From: Mycobacterium colombiense CECT 3035
GTDB taxonomy: Bacteria > Actinomycetota > Actinomycetes > Mycobacteriales > Mycobacteriaceae
NCBI RefSeq assembly: GCF_002105755.1
Contig: NZ_CP020821.1
Location: 3,224,001 to 3,288,000 of the forward strand
Reading direction: 5' to 3'
DNA length: 64,000 nucleotides
Shown here: positions 41,188 through 50,221 of the stretch, piece by piece
How the letters are laid out: each line of letters begins with the position of its first letter
Numbering within the stretch: position 1 is the stretch's first letter
Translations under genes and position numbers: made by a program
Notes under the pieces: generated by a model
What the model saw: only the letters and a program-made list of their open reading frames with translations
The model's database searches: none
What the model was told of the DNA's origin: nothing

Positions 41188-42144
41188 TCACAGAGCCGGG
41201 CAGAGGGAAGACAGGAACTCCTGGGTGCGGCGCCGCGATTCGGTCCGCTCGCCGATGTCCTTGCCCAGCGGCACGATTCGCACCGCCAGGTCGGTGACGC
41301 CCGCGTCCCGATACCGGCGCAGCCGATCCAGGACGGCCGCCTCGTCGCCGACCGCCATGGTGTCGCCGACGTCTTGGGCGTCACCGTGCTGCAGTAGCCG
41401 CACATAGTTCGGCGAGAAATCCGCGTGCCCCAACACCTCGCTGGCATAGCCGCGTGCATCGTCGATCTCGCGGTGTGAGCAGAGCGCGACGGGCACGCCG
41501 GCGACGATCCGCGGCGCGGGCCGCCGGGCCGCGCCGGCCGCTGCGGTGATGCGCGGGACGACGTGGTCTCCGATCGCCCGCTCGTCCGCCATCCAGAGAA
41601 TGGTGCCGCCGGCCCGCTCGCCGGCCAGTTGCAGCATCGTCGGCCCCAGCGCCGACAACAGCACCGGCATCTCCAACCCGTCCGTGACGTCGACCGGCGA
41701 ATGGACACAGTAGTTTTCGTTGTCGACGTCGACGGCCCCCGGTCCCGCGAAGGACGCGTCGAGGACGGCGAGGTAGTCCCTCATCAGGCGTGCCGGGCGG
41801 TCGTAGGGCAAGCCCAGCTGCGAGTTGACGATCCAGTGGTGCGACGGCCCGATGCCGAGCGTGAACCGCCCGCCACACGCCACCTGGGTGGTCAAGGCCT
41901 GTTGCGCCATGATCATCGGGTGGCGAGTCTGGATCGGAACGACGGCCGTTCCGATTTCGATGCGATCGGTGGCCTTCCCGATCAGCGCCACGGCGGTCAT
42001 GGCGTCGAGGTAGCCGGGAACCTGCGGCATCCAAAACGCGGTGAACCCGTCGGCTTCGGCCGCGACACCGTCGTCGATCAAGCCGGCCAGCCGATCCGCA
42101 CGCGAGCGCTCCTTGTCGGAGCCAACCATCAAGCCGATGCGCAC
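41188..42144 (-). CDS. Luciferase-like (LLM) F420-dependent oxidoreductase
   Basis: A 318-residue TIM-barrel protein of the luciferase-like monooxygenase superfamily. In mycobacteria most such proteins use F420. Seen: GTAVVPIQTRHPMIMAQQA, FTLGIGPSHHW, and PVLLSALGPTMLQLAGERA, all typical of F420-dependent reductases. It touches the convergent dehydrogenase gene with no gap. It may reduce or oxidise a carbonyl or double bond of a pathway intermediate. It lies 12 bases downstream of the unknown gene at 42157-42900 and is probably in its operon. Confidence 0.9.
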   Translation of the reverse strand: MRIGLMVGSDKERSRADRLAGLIDDGVAAEADGFTAFWMPQVPGYLDAMTAVALIGKATDRIEIGTAVVPIQTRHPMIMAQQALTTQVACGGRFTLGIGPSHHWIVNSQLGLPYDRPARLMRDYLAVLDASFAGPGAVDVDNENYCVHSPVDVTDGLEMPVLLSALGPTMLQLAGERAGGTILWMADERAIGDHVVPRITAAAGAARRPAPRIVAGVPVALCSHREIDDARGYASEVLGHADFSPNYVRLLQHGDAQDVGDTMAVGDEAAVLDRLRRYRDAGVTDLAVRIVPLGKDIGERTESRRRTQEFLSSLCPAL

Positions 42145-42156
42145 GCGAACCCTCCC

Positions 42157-42900
42157 CTATGGCACATACCGATCCCACTCGTACGGAACAACCGCGAAAA
42201 ACGGTGCGGCGAAAAGAGGTTCGATATCCGCCTCGGCCCAGCGGGCCTTGAGCACCGGGTGCAGCCGCTCGGCGGTGGCGACGGGATCGTCATCGAGGAA
42301 GCAGTAGGTGATCGTCTGGTTCTCTCGGGCGCTGGCCAGACTGGCGTCGACCCGGCGCGACAACGCGGACCAGACACCGGCGACACCGTCGACCTCCACC
42401 AGCGGGTCCGGTGACGCCGATCCCCGCTCGACCAACACGAACGCGCCCCGCACGGGCAGCCAGGGCAGAACGTCCGACCCGATCCGGACGCGCGGCGCAG
42501 CCGCTTTGCGTTGCACCTCGTACACGCCACGCTCCACCGGTGGCAGCAGCGGCAGCTTTCGGCCGGCATTGCCCAATGCCGTTGACAGCTCATTGAAATC
42601 GTGCAGTCCGGCCATATCGGCGAAGAAATACGTCATCACGTGGTCGACCGCGTCCAGCGGGCCCTCGCTGAGCGCGCGCGCCGCACGGCAGGCCGGTGTC
42701 GACACCAGCCGCAACGACGCGCGCACGGCGGCCAGCCGGTGTTGCTCCGCGCGGTGGTCCAGGGTGTGCCAGCGTAGGTAATCGGCGTCCTTCCCGCCGG
42801 GGTGGCGGACCGCCATGGAGACGAACAGCGTGGTGATTTCGCCGCCCCCGGTGGCGAGAATCTCGGCGACCTCGTCCGATGGCGTGCCGGGAAGATGCAT
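42157..42900 (-). CDS. Hypothetical protein, possible dimeric alpha-beta barrel
   Basis: A 247-residue protein. Two halves of similar layout are visible: a strand then LRWHTLDHRAEQHRL near the N-terminus, and a later strand then ASARENQTITYCFLDD. This suggests a duplicated ferredoxin-like (EthD/dimeric alpha-beta barrel) fold, but I cannot name the family. ATG at 42900 is 11 bases after the epimerase-like gene, so it belongs to the minus-strand operon 43835-41188. Confidence 0.6.
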   Translation of the reverse strand: MHLPGTPSDEVAEILATGGGEITTLFVSMAVRHPGGKDADYLRWHTLDHRAEQHRLAAVRASLRLVSTPACRAARALSEGPLDAVDHVMTYFFADMAGLHDFNELSTALGNAGRKLPLLPPVERGVYEVQRKAAAPRVRIGSDVLPWLPVRGAFVLVERGSASPDPLVEVDGVAGVWSALSRRVDASLASARENQTITYCFLDDDPVATAERLHPVLKARWAEADIEPLFAAPFFAVVPYEWDRYVP

Positions 42901-42911
42901 GGCGTCAGTCC

Positions 42912-43835
42912 TCAGGTTCTCGTCGGATCGTGTTCGGGCAGCGGGATTTCGGGATGGCGAGCCGCGACCATGCGCCGGAAGCCCTCGCGCCAGGGCACCT
43001 TGGTGCGGCCGAGCACGTCGTGCATGTGGGTGACGTCCGGCCACAGCGGCGTGTGCGCCCGGGGCGAGTACTCGAAGATCGGTTCGACGCCGACCAGCTT
43101 GCCCATGAACGCGCAGTACTCCTCCACGCTGACGGTCTCGCTGCCGGCCCAATTCACCACGACCGGCGGCACCGCGGCGACTTCCATCGCGCGGATGCCC
43201 AGCTCCACGTAATCGTCTTCGTAGATGGGGTTGTAGTTGTTCGGCTTGTCGGGATGCAGCCGAATTGGCCTGCCCGCCAACATCGCATCGAGACGATCGG
43301 CCGGCGCACCGCCCTGGGGGCCGTACGTCGAACAGATCCGGATGATGGTGAGCGGAACCCGGTAGCGCTTGGCAACCCAGGTGCACACCGCTTCGGCGGC
43401 AACCTTGGAGAAGCTGTAGTTCGCCCGCAGCGGCGCTCCCGGCGGGTCGGTCTCGGTCAGCGGCCGCCGGCCCTGGTAGGCGTAGATCGAGCCGGTGGAA
43501 CAGAAGACGAAACCCTGTGCGGCGCGGCAGTGGTAGAGCAGTTCGCCCGAGTTCTGCGCGTTCGTTTCCACGCACCGGCTCCAGTCATCGGTGCCGGGGT
43601 CGACGGCCGCATGGAAGACGTACGTGAAATCGTCCGGGAGAGCTGAGAAGTCGCCGGCGCTGACGTCCAGTGCCACGGGCCTGATCCCCGCGTCCACAAG
43701 TTGTTGCCGCGCCGCGGGATCTTTCAGGCGCGCTGCGCCCCACACCTCGTTTCCCGCCGCCGCCAGGGCACGCGCGATCGGAAACGCGATCTTGCCCGTC
43801 GCCCCGGTGATCAGGACCTTCTCTGCGTCGAGCAA
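42912..43835 (-). CDS. NAD-dependent epimerase/dehydratase family (extended SDR)
   Basis: A 307-residue extended SDR. GATGKIA (10-16) is the nucleotide loop; FVFCSTGSIYAYQG holds the catalytic Ser, and YSFSKVAAEA the Tyr-x3-Lys pair. It may act on a hydroxy or keto group of a non-sugar substrate, as many mycobacterial members do. TTG at 43835 is the likely start. A palindrome-like TTAAGTACTTGA lies in its upstream region (around 43850). First gene of the 43835-41188 operon. Confidence 0.9.
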   Translation of the reverse strand: MLDAEKVLITGATGKIAFPIARALAAAGNEVWGAARLKDPAARQQLVDAGIRPVALDVSAGDFSALPDDFTYVFHAAVDPGTDDWSRCVETNAQNSGELLYHCRAAQGFVFCSTGSIYAYQGRRPLTETDPPGAPLRANYSFSKVAAEAVCTWVAKRYRVPLTIIRICSTYGPQGGAPADRLDAMLAGRPIRLHPDKPNNYNPIYEDDYVELGIRAMEVAAVPPVVVNWAGSETVSVEEYCAFMGKLVGVEPIFEYSPRAHTPLWPDVTHMHDVLGRTKVPWREGFRRMVAARHPEIPLPEHDPTRT

Positions 43836-44020
43836 CCAGCCCTCCGAATGTTAAGTACTTGATACCGCCCTGGCGAGCATAACTCCCGGCCGCCCGGAAA
43901 CGCCACGACGACCCCGGCTCGCGGTCGCGTCACGCCGGATGTTCCATCTGGCCGCGGCGGTATCTACGGAATAAGCTGACACCAGCCGGGGTCGAGATGG
44001 CTCCAAGTGGGAGGCCCACC

Positions 44021-44344
44021 ATGAGGTGGTTTGTGCGTCGCCTGACCGCTGTCCTTGCGGTCACCTTCGCCGGGGCGGCTGTCGGGGTGATCGCAACGCC
44101 GGCGATCAGCTCGGCGCAGTGCGACCCCAACATGTCGTGGAATGTGTCGACCTTCGAGTGCAAACCGCCACCGGCAATTCCGGATTGGTATGCCTCCCCG
44201 CCGGCCTACGCGCCGCCATTCGCCGCGCAGGACGTGCCACCGCCGCCCCCGCCACGGCCATGGTGGTCGCCGAACGAACCGATGTGGAATGCCGGCTTTC
44301 ACCAATGGGGCACCTATTTCACCGGCACCTGGGTGCCGTACTGA
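44021..44344 (+). CDS. Small secreted Pro-rich protein
   Basis: A 107-residue protein with a signal peptide (MRWFVRRLTAVLAVTFAGAA, likely cut after SSA at 32), a two-Cys segment (QCDPNMSWNVSTFEC) and a Pro/Trp/Tyr-rich tail (AAQDVPPPPPPRPWW). Similar short exported proteins are common in mycobacteria; function unknown. ATG at 44021 is chosen over GTG-type starts upstream because GGGAGG lies about 7 bases before it. Confidence 0.72.
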   Translation: MRWFVRRLTAVLAVTFAGAAVGVIATPAISSAQCDPNMSWNVSTFECKPPPAIPDWYASPPAYAPPFAAQDVPPPPPPRPWWSPNEPMWNAGFHQWGTYFTGTWVPY

Positions 44345-44391
44345 CGGCGGGCTCAGGGCGGGTGCGGTGTAGATCGTGGCTGCTCGCAAGT

Positions 44392-44406
44392 GATAACGTG
44401 ATTCTC
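44392..44406. promoter_or_regulatory. GAGAAT-N3-ATTCTC type site upstream of the DUF35-Ltp operon
   Basis: GATAAC-GTG-ATTCTC matches 10 of 12 defined bases; the right arm is perfect. It lies 52-66 bases upstream of the GTG at 44458. The left half GATAAC is the same as at 18507. Confidence 0.5.
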
Positions 44407-44457
44407 CGATTCGTATAACGGCCCTACCGGGCCGGCCGTGCGACCCCCGGAGGTGAC

Positions 44458-46113
44458 GTGTCAGCAGCACCGGGCCGCCCATTGCCCCAGGTCACGCAGG
44501 AGAACGAGTTTTTCTGGACCTCGGGGGCCGACGGGAAACTACGGCTGCAGGAATGCAAGGCCTGTGAATCGCTGATCCATCCGCCGGCGCCGGTGTGCCG
44601 GTATTGCCGCTCGCTCGACGTGGGCGTGCGGGAGGTCTCGGGCAGGGCGACGCTCGCCGGATTCACCGTCAACGAGCGATTCAGCCTGCCCGGGCTGCCT
44701 GCGCCCTACGTGATCGCGCAGGTGGCGATCGCCGAGGATCCCCGGGTCCGGTTGACCACCAACATCGTCGAGTGCGAGCCCGATCGGCTCGAACTCGGCC
44801 AGCAGGTCGAGGTCGTCTTCGAGCAGGTCGAGGACGTATGGTTCCCGCTGTTCAAGCCGAGTGCCGACGGGCAGTCGGTTCCCCTACCCGACGACGAGAT
44901 CGCGCCGGAACGGTTCGGCGAATACGTCCGGCCGATGTTGACCGCCGAGAAGTTCGAGGACAAGGTCGCGCTGACCGGGATCGGCGCGTCGCCGATCGGT
45001 CGCCGGCTGATGCAGCTGCCGCTGGCGCTGACGGTGCAGGCGTGTGAAGCGGCCATCGCCGACGCCGGCCTGACATTCGCCGATATCGACGGCCTGTCCA
45101 CCTACCCCGGCGCTCTCAACGTGGCGGGAATGGGCGAGGGGGGCACCACCGCCCTGGAGGCCGCATTGGGCATCCGGCCGACGTGGCACAACGGCGCGAT
45201 GGAGACGTTCGGGCCGGGTGGCTCCGTGATCGCCGCGATGCTGGCGATCGCCGGCGGGCTGGCGCGGCACGTGCTGTGCTTCCGGACGGTGTGGGAAGCC
45301 ACCCACGGCGAGCTGATGAAGCATGGCAAGATCGCCCCGTCGATGGGGCGAATGTCGGGCTGGCAGATGCCATTCGGGGCGACGTCGGCGGCACACACGT
45401 TGGCGATGAACGCGCAGCGGCACTTTCACCGGTACGGCACCACCAAGGAGACGCTGGGCTGGATCGCGTTGAACCAGCGCGCCAACGCCGAACTCAACCC
45501 GACCGCCATCTACCGGACGCCGATGACGATGGACGACTACCTGGGCGCGCGGCCCATCACCACGCCGTTCGGGCTGTACGACTGCGACGTCCCGTGCGAC
45601 GGCGCTATCGCCGTCATCGTCTCGGCCGTCGACGCCGCCCGCGACCTGGCCAAGCCACCGGTGCTGGTGGAAGCGGTGGGAACGCAGATCGTCGAGCGAC
45701 TCGATTGGGACCAAAGCACTCTCACCCACGAACCGCAGGTGCTGGGCCAGGCGGCGCACGTGTGGACGCGCACCTCGCTGCGGCCCGCCGAAGTCGACGT
45801 CGCCGAGCTCTACGACGGCTTTTCCTTCAACTGCCTGTCCTGGATCGAGGCGCTGGGTTTCTGCGGTATCGGTGAGGCCAAGGAATTCCTGGACGGCGGC
45901 AAGAACATTGCGCGCGACGGCCTGTTGCCGCTCAACACCCACGGCGGCCAACTCTCGCACGGCCGCACGCACGGTATGGGGCTCCTGCACGAGGCGATCA
46001 CCCAGCTGCGCGGCGAGGCCGGTGACCGCCAGGTCGCCGGCGCCCGCGTGGGTGTGGTCAGCAGTGGCGGCCTCACCCCCAGCGGCGTGCTCCTGCTGCG
46101 GGCCGACAGATGA
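44458..46113 (+). CDS. DUF35 (zinc ribbon/OB-fold)-lipid transfer protein/thiolase fusion
   Basis: A 551-residue fusion. Residues 1-140 are a DUF35 domain with a zinc ribbon (Cys33, Cys36, Cys47, Cys50) and an OB fold; residues about 165-551 are a thiolase-like lipid transfer protein. The thiolase nucleophile Cys is absent (GPGGS in the matching loop), while YDGFSF and NTHGGQLSHGRTHG are kept, as in Ltp2-type retro-aldolases. In steroid side-chain degradation such aldolases need a separate DUF35 domain partner; here the two are one chain. A likely job is carbon-carbon cleavage of a beta-hydroxyacyl-CoA. GTG start; GGAGG upstream. Confidence 0.9.
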   Translation: MSAAPGRPLPQVTQENEFFWTSGADGKLRLQECKACESLIHPPAPVCRYCRSLDVGVREVSGRATLAGFTVNERFSLPGLPAPYVIAQVAIAEDPRVRLTTNIVECEPDRLELGQQVEVVFEQVEDVWFPLFKPSADGQSVPLPDDEIAPERFGEYVRPMLTAEKFEDKVALTGIGASPIGRRLMQLPLALTVQACEAAIADAGLTFADIDGLSTYPGALNVAGMGEGGTTALEAALGIRPTWHNGAMETFGPGGSVIAAMLAIAGGLARHVLCFRTVWEATHGELMKHGKIAPSMGRMSGWQMPFGATSAAHTLAMNAQRHFHRYGTTKETLGWIALNQRANAELNPTAIYRTPMTMDDYLGARPITTPFGLYDCDVPCDGAIAVIVSAVDAARDLAKPPVLVEAVGTQIVERLDWDQSTLTHEPQVLGQAAHVWTRTSLRPAEVDVAELYDGFSFNCLSWIEALGFCGIGEAKEFLDGGKNIARDGLLPLNTHGGQLSHGRTHGMGLLHEAITQLRGEAGDRQVAGARVGVVSSGGLTPSGVLLLRADR

Positions 46114-47066
46114 CGAGCACGGCACCCCGCCCCCGGCTCGTGATCGTGGACGGGGTACCGATGTCCGCGTTGGTCGCCGAAGCCGAAGACCCTCAGGCCG
46201 TGATCGTGGCCATTCACGGGGGCGGCACCACCGCAATGTATTTCGATTGCCCGGGTCATCCGTCGTATTCCCTCGCCCGGACCGCAGCGGCAGCCGGATT
46301 CACCGTGGTGGCCCTCGATCGGCCCGGCTATGGCAGCTCGGCGCCCTATCCGGAAGCGATGGTCTCCGGTGAGCAGCGCGTCAACCTGGCTTACGGTGCC
46401 GTCGATCGCATCCTCGGCGAACGACCTCGTGGCGCAGGCGTATTCGTGTGGGGCCATTCCGGCGGTTGCGAGCTGATGATACGGATGGCCGCCGACGAGC
46501 GCGGCGCCGACCTGCTTGGCATCGAACTGGCCGGCACCGGCCGGCACTACCACCCCGCGGCCAAGGACATACTGAAAACCGCTACCCGCGAACGCCGCCC
46601 GTCGGGCATGCGCGAATTGCTCTGGAGCCCAGAGGGGCTCTATCCGCCCGAGGTCCTCGGCGGCGCCACGATTTCGCCGTCGGCGCCCTCGTACGAGGAC
46701 CAGATGGTGTCGGACTGGGCGCGACAGACTTTTCCGGAGCTCGCGCCCGCCGTGCGCGTCCCGGTGCACTTCAGCATCGCTGAGCACGAAAAGGTCTGGC
46801 AGGCCGACGATGCGGCGGTGGCCGAGATCGGGGCACTGTTCGCCGGGGCGCCGCGGTTCGTGGTGCATCGACAACCGGACGCGGGGCACAACATCAGCCT
46901 CAGCCACGCCGCCCCCGACTACCACTCGAAAGTTCTCGAGTTCGTGCGGGAGTGCGTGGCCGAGGCGGCCTCACGCACAAACCGCTCCTCGACTGTGACG
47001 CCACAGTCACCTTCGAGTCCGAACGTGGCTGCAGCGTCACGTTCGGCGGACGAGGAGGCAGGGTAA
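46110..47066 (+). CDS. Alpha/beta-hydrolase
   Basis: A 318-residue hydrolase. AIHGGGTT is the oxyanion loop, ALDRPGYGSS the strand-4 motif, GHSGG places Ser117, and PDAGHNISL the catalytic His. The last 35 residues are Ser/Thr-rich and probably disordered. The ATG overlaps the DUF35-Ltp stop (46110-46113), and the stop overlaps the next start by one base (TAATG). It may hydrolyse an ester, lactone or thioester released in the same pathway. Confidence 0.9.
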   Translation: MTSTAPRPRLVIVDGVPMSALVAEAEDPQAVIVAIHGGGTTAMYFDCPGHPSYSLARTAAAAGFTVVALDRPGYGSSAPYPEAMVSGEQRVNLAYGAVDRILGERPRGAGVFVWGHSGGCELMIRMAADERGADLLGIELAGTGRHYHPAAKDILKTATRERRPSGMRELLWSPEGLYPPEVLGGATISPSAPSYEDQMVSDWARQTFPELAPAVRVPVHFSIAEHEKVWQADDAAVAEIGALFAGAPRFVVHRQPDAGHNISLSHAAPDYHSKVLEFVRECVAEAASRTNRSSTVTPQSPSSPNVAAASRSADEEAG

Positions 47067-47881
47067 TGCGCGTCGGATTCATCGGCTTGGGCAGCCAGGG
47101 CGGACCCATGGCGCGGCGGATCGTCGAGGGCGGCTACCCCACCACGCTGTGGGCGCGCAGGCCGGAGGTCCTCGAGGCTTTCGCCGACACAGCGGCGAAA
47201 GTCGCCGGGTCTCCGGCCGAGCTGGCCGCGGCCAGTGACCTGGTCTGCCTGTGCGTGATCGGCGATGCCGACATCGAGGAACTCGCCTGCGGCGAAAGCG
47301 GATTGCTGACGACGATGAAGCCGGGCAGCGTCATCGCCGTGCACAGCACGGTGCACCCGAACACCTGCCGGGAGCTCGCGAACAAGGCCGCCCCGCAAGG
47401 TGTTTCCGTCATCGACGCGCCGGTGAGCGGAGGGGGAGGCGCGGCGGCCGAGGGCAGGCTGCTCGTGATGGCCGGCGGCGACACCGATGTCGTCGAGCGG
47501 TGTCGTCCGGTCTTCGAAACCTATGCCGATCCGGTCGTTCACCTCGGCGAGCTGGGTTCCGGACAAACCACGAAGCTGCTCAACAACCTGTTGTTCACCG
47601 CCAACCTGGCGACCGCGGCCGCCGCCCTGTCGTTCGCCAAGGAGCTGGGCGTCGAGCCGGATCGCCTCACCGAGGTGGTCTCCCGCAGTAGTGGAAACAG
47701 CTTCGCGCTCAACGCACTCGGCGGCATCGGCGGGCTGGACCGCCTCGCCGATGTCGCGGGAGGCCTGCTGCAGAAGGACGTCCGGTTGGTGGTCGACCTC
47801 GCCGGCGAGGTCGGGGCGAGCGGCGGCGCCGTGCTCGATGCGGCCGACGCGGCGCTGGCCCTGATGGCCCATCCCCGATGA
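47066..47881 (+). CDS. Beta-hydroxyacid dehydrogenase family oxidoreductase
   Basis: A 271-residue NAD(P)-dependent enzyme of the 3-hydroxyisobutyrate dehydrogenase family. MRVGFIGLGSQGGPMA is the Rossmann loop, DAPVSGGGGAAAEGRLLVM the substrate loop and KLLNNLLF carries the catalytic Lys. ATG at 47066 is fixed by the TAATG overlap and CGAGGAGG upstream; an earlier start would run through the hydrolase gene. Followed after 7 bases by a paralogue. Confidence 0.92.
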   Translation: MRVGFIGLGSQGGPMARRIVEGGYPTTLWARRPEVLEAFADTAAKVAGSPAELAAASDLVCLCVIGDADIEELACGESGLLTTMKPGSVIAVHSTVHPNTCRELANKAAPQGVSVIDAPVSGGGGAAAEGRLLVMAGGDTDVVERCRPVFETYADPVVHLGELGSGQTTKLLNNLLFTANLATAAAALSFAKELGVEPDRLTEVVSRSSGNSFALNALGGIGGLDRLADVAGGLLQKDVRLVVDLAGEVGASGGAVLDAADAALALMAHPR

Positions 47882-47888
47882 GGATCCG

Positions 47889-48689
47889 GTGAGGGTCGGA
47901 TTCATCGGCGCGGGGCGGATGGGTCGTCCCATGGTGGGCCGTCTGGTGGTAGCCGGTCACGACGTCCAAGTGCTGGGTCGGACGGCCGAAAAGCGTCGCG
48001 AAATCGAGCAACTGGGCGCGCGGGCGGTCGACGACGCGGCGGAGGCCGGTGCGCACGCGGATGTGGTGGTGCTCTGCGTATTCACCGACCGGCAGCTGCG
48101 GGATGTCTGCCTGGATACCGCACTGTTGGTGAGCATGCGTCCCGGTTCGGCGTTGGTGGTGCACACCACCGCGCACCCGAACACCGTCGAGGCCATCGCC
48201 CGGCGCGCCGACGGGGTTGACGTCGTTGACGCCTCCGTAAGCGGTGGGCCGCACGACATCCAGGCCGGCCGTCTCACGCTATTCGTGGGCGGCGCCGACC
48301 ACGCGGTCGACCGGGTCCGACCGCTGCTGGACTGCTATGGGGATCCGATCCTGCACGTCGGGCCGACGGGTGCCGGCCAGCGGGTGAAGCTCGTGAACAA
48401 TGCGCTGTTCGCCGCTCAGATCGGCCTACTCGCCGAATCGATTCGGTTGGGAGAGCGGCTCGGCGTGCGGGAATCGACGTTGCTGAGCGCCCTGCAGCAC
48501 GGCAGCGCGGCCAGTCGCGTGCTGAACCTCGCTGCGGCGGGCGGTTCCGTCGCGTCGTTCATCGAGGTCGCCGGCGACTTCGTCGCGAAGGACGTCGCCG
48601 TCGTCCGCGATATCGCCGAGGAGCTGGGCGGCGGTCTGGGTGCGCTGGAAGGCGTCATCGAGCGGATCGACATCGCGAAGAGCATTTGA
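47889..48689 (+). CDS. Beta-hydroxyacid dehydrogenase family oxidoreductase (tandem paralogue)
   Basis: A 266-residue relative of the preceding gene: VGFIGAGRMGRPM, DASVSGGPHDIQAGRLTLFVGG and KLVNNALF. Both proteins share the VHxTxHPNT motif. Two adjacent members may act on successive or stereochemically different hydroxy acids, or form a hetero-oligomer. The start is GTG at 47889 with GAGGATCCG upstream. Last gene of the 44458-48689 operon. Confidence 0.9.
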   Translation: MRVGFIGAGRMGRPMVGRLVVAGHDVQVLGRTAEKRREIEQLGARAVDDAAEAGAHADVVVLCVFTDRQLRDVCLDTALLVSMRPGSALVVHTTAHPNTVEAIARRADGVDVVDASVSGGPHDIQAGRLTLFVGGADHAVDRVRPLLDCYGDPILHVGPTGAGQRVKLVNNALFAAQIGLLAESIRLGERLGVRESTLLSALQHGSAASRVLNLAAAGGSVASFIEVAGDFVAKDVAVVRDIAEELGGGLGALEGVIERIDIAKSI

Positions 48690-48801
48690 AATGCCAGCGT
48701 TTTGGTCTTTCAGCTTCGTCACGAAGGTATTACCGTTAGCGTTACAGTCAGTGACTCCGCTGTAAAGGTTTCAGCCCAACCTCGCCGCTGAGGAGGATGC
48801 A

Positions 48802-50007
48802 GTGACAAAAGCGAAGGTCGTCTTCGATCCGTACTCCGAGGACTACTTCAACAACCCGTTCGACATCTATCGGCGGATGCGCGAGGAAACGCCACTGTAT
48901 TACGACGAGAAAGAGGACTTTTACGCCCTGACCCGCCATGAAGACGTGGCGGCCGCGTTCAAGGACTTCGAGACCTATTCGTCGGCGCGCGGCTGCGACC
49001 TGGCGATGGTGCGCCGGGGCATCTCCCCCGAGCAGAAGTCGATCATCTTCATGGACCCGCCCGAGCACCGGCACATGCGCAGCCTGCTCAACAAGGCGTT
49101 TACGCCACGGGCAATTCAATCGCAGCGCGAGACGATCATCGAGGTGATCAACAAGTATTTGGGCGCGGTGGACTCGGACAACTTCGACGTGGTGCAGGAC
49201 TTTTCCGGTCCGTTCCCGGTGGAGGTCATCACCCGGATGGCCGGCGTGCCGGAGGAATACCGCCAGCAGGTCCGCCACTGGATCGACACCAGCCTGCACC
49301 ACGAGCCCGGGCAGATCGAGGTCAGCGAAGCCGGCATGCAGGCCAACATCGACACGGCGATGTACTACTTCAGCCTGGTCCAAGAGCGGCGCCAGGAGCC
49401 GCAGGACGACATGATCAGCCGGCTGATCGCGGCCGAGATTCCCGGCGAAAACGGCGAGTTGCGCAAGCTCGACGACATCGAGATCTGCGGGTTCGCAACC
49501 CTTCTGGGTGGCGCGGGCGCCGAGACGGTGACGAAGCTGATGGGCAACGCGGCGGTCATCTTCGCCAGTCACCCCGACCAGTGGCAGAAGTTGCAGGAGG
49601 ATCGCGACAAGATTCCCGGCGCGGTCGAGGAGCTACTGCGTTACGAGGGGCCGGTGCAGTACAACGTCCGCTACACCCTCAAGGAGGCCCACGTCAGCGG
49701 CGGCGTGATCCCGGCGGGCAAACCCGTATTCCTGTGTGGCGCCGCGGCCAACCGCGATCCCGACGCCTTCACCGACGCCGACACGTTCGACATCGAGCGT
49801 GACCAGACCGAGGCCCAACACCTCGGACTCGGGTACGGGATCCACAGCTGCCTCGGCGCCGCGCTGGCCCGCCTGGAAAGCCGGATCGCGCTGGAGAGGC
49901 TGCTCGACTTCATGCCGCGCTACGAAGTGGACTGGGCGGGCTGCCGACGGGTGACCATGCAGAACGTCGCGGGCTGGAAGAACGTGCCCGTCAAGGTACT
50001 TCGGTAA
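48802..50007 (+). CDS. Cytochrome P450
   Basis: A 401-residue soluble P450. LLGGAGAETVTKL is the I helix (Glu-Thr pair), EELLRYEG the ExxR region, and GLGYGIHSCLGAALAR the heme loop with Cys350. The start at 48802 is GTG with CTGAGGAGGATGC upstream. A 66-residue ferredoxin gene follows after 10 bases, so this is a P450-ferredoxin operon. Upstream (48690-48801) lie AT-richer sequence and partial dyads but not the GAGAAT palindrome. Substrate unknown. Confidence 0.95.
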   Translation: MTKAKVVFDPYSEDYFNNPFDIYRRMREETPLYYDEKEDFYALTRHEDVAAAFKDFETYSSARGCDLAMVRRGISPEQKSIIFMDPPEHRHMRSLLNKAFTPRAIQSQRETIIEVINKYLGAVDSDNFDVVQDFSGPFPVEVITRMAGVPEEYRQQVRHWIDTSLHHEPGQIEVSEAGMQANIDTAMYYFSLVQERRQEPQDDMISRLIAAEIPGENGELRKLDDIEICGFATLLGGAGAETVTKLMGNAAVIFASHPDQWQKLQEDRDKIPGAVEELLRYEGPVQYNVRYTLKEAHVSGGVIPAGKPVFLCGAAANRDPDAFTDADTFDIERDQTEAQHLGLGYGIHSCLGAALARLESRIALERLLDFMPRYEVDWAGCRRVTMQNVAGWKNVPVKVLR

Positions 50008-50017
50008 GGGGGTTGCG

Positions 50018-50218
50018 GTGACGAAGAAGATCGAAGTCGACTGGGGACTCTGCGAGAGCAACGGCGTCTGCATGGGCATCAACCCCGATATATTCGAGCT
50101 CGGCGACGACGACATGCTGACGGTCCACCAGGAAGAAGTCACCCCGGAGAACGAGGCCGACGTGCGCGAGGCCGTCCGTCAATGCCCTCGGCAGGCGATC
50201 TCCATCGTCGGAGAGTAA
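50018..50218 (+). CDS. Three-cysteine ferredoxin (probable [3Fe-4S])
   Basis: A 66-residue ferredoxin with C12-ESNGV-C18 and C56-P; the variable cluster position is Asn15. It is expected to bind [3Fe-4S] and to donate electrons to the P450 encoded 10 bases upstream. GTG start; AAGGGGGTTGCG upstream. Its stop is 3 bases from that of the convergent DUF1330 gene. Confidence 0.93.
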   Translation: MTKKIEVDWGLCESNGVCMGINPDIFELGDDDMLTVHQEEVTPENEADVREAVRQCPRQAISIVGE

Positions 50219-50221
50219 CGG

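Noticed and set aside
41188..42144. Luciferase-like protein as the missing luciferase partner of the LuxC/LuxE-like genes
   Set aside because: It is a single-chain LLM protein with features of F420-dependent reductases, it lies about 11 kb away in another operon, and the family is very large in mycobacteria. Bioluminescence is not supported.
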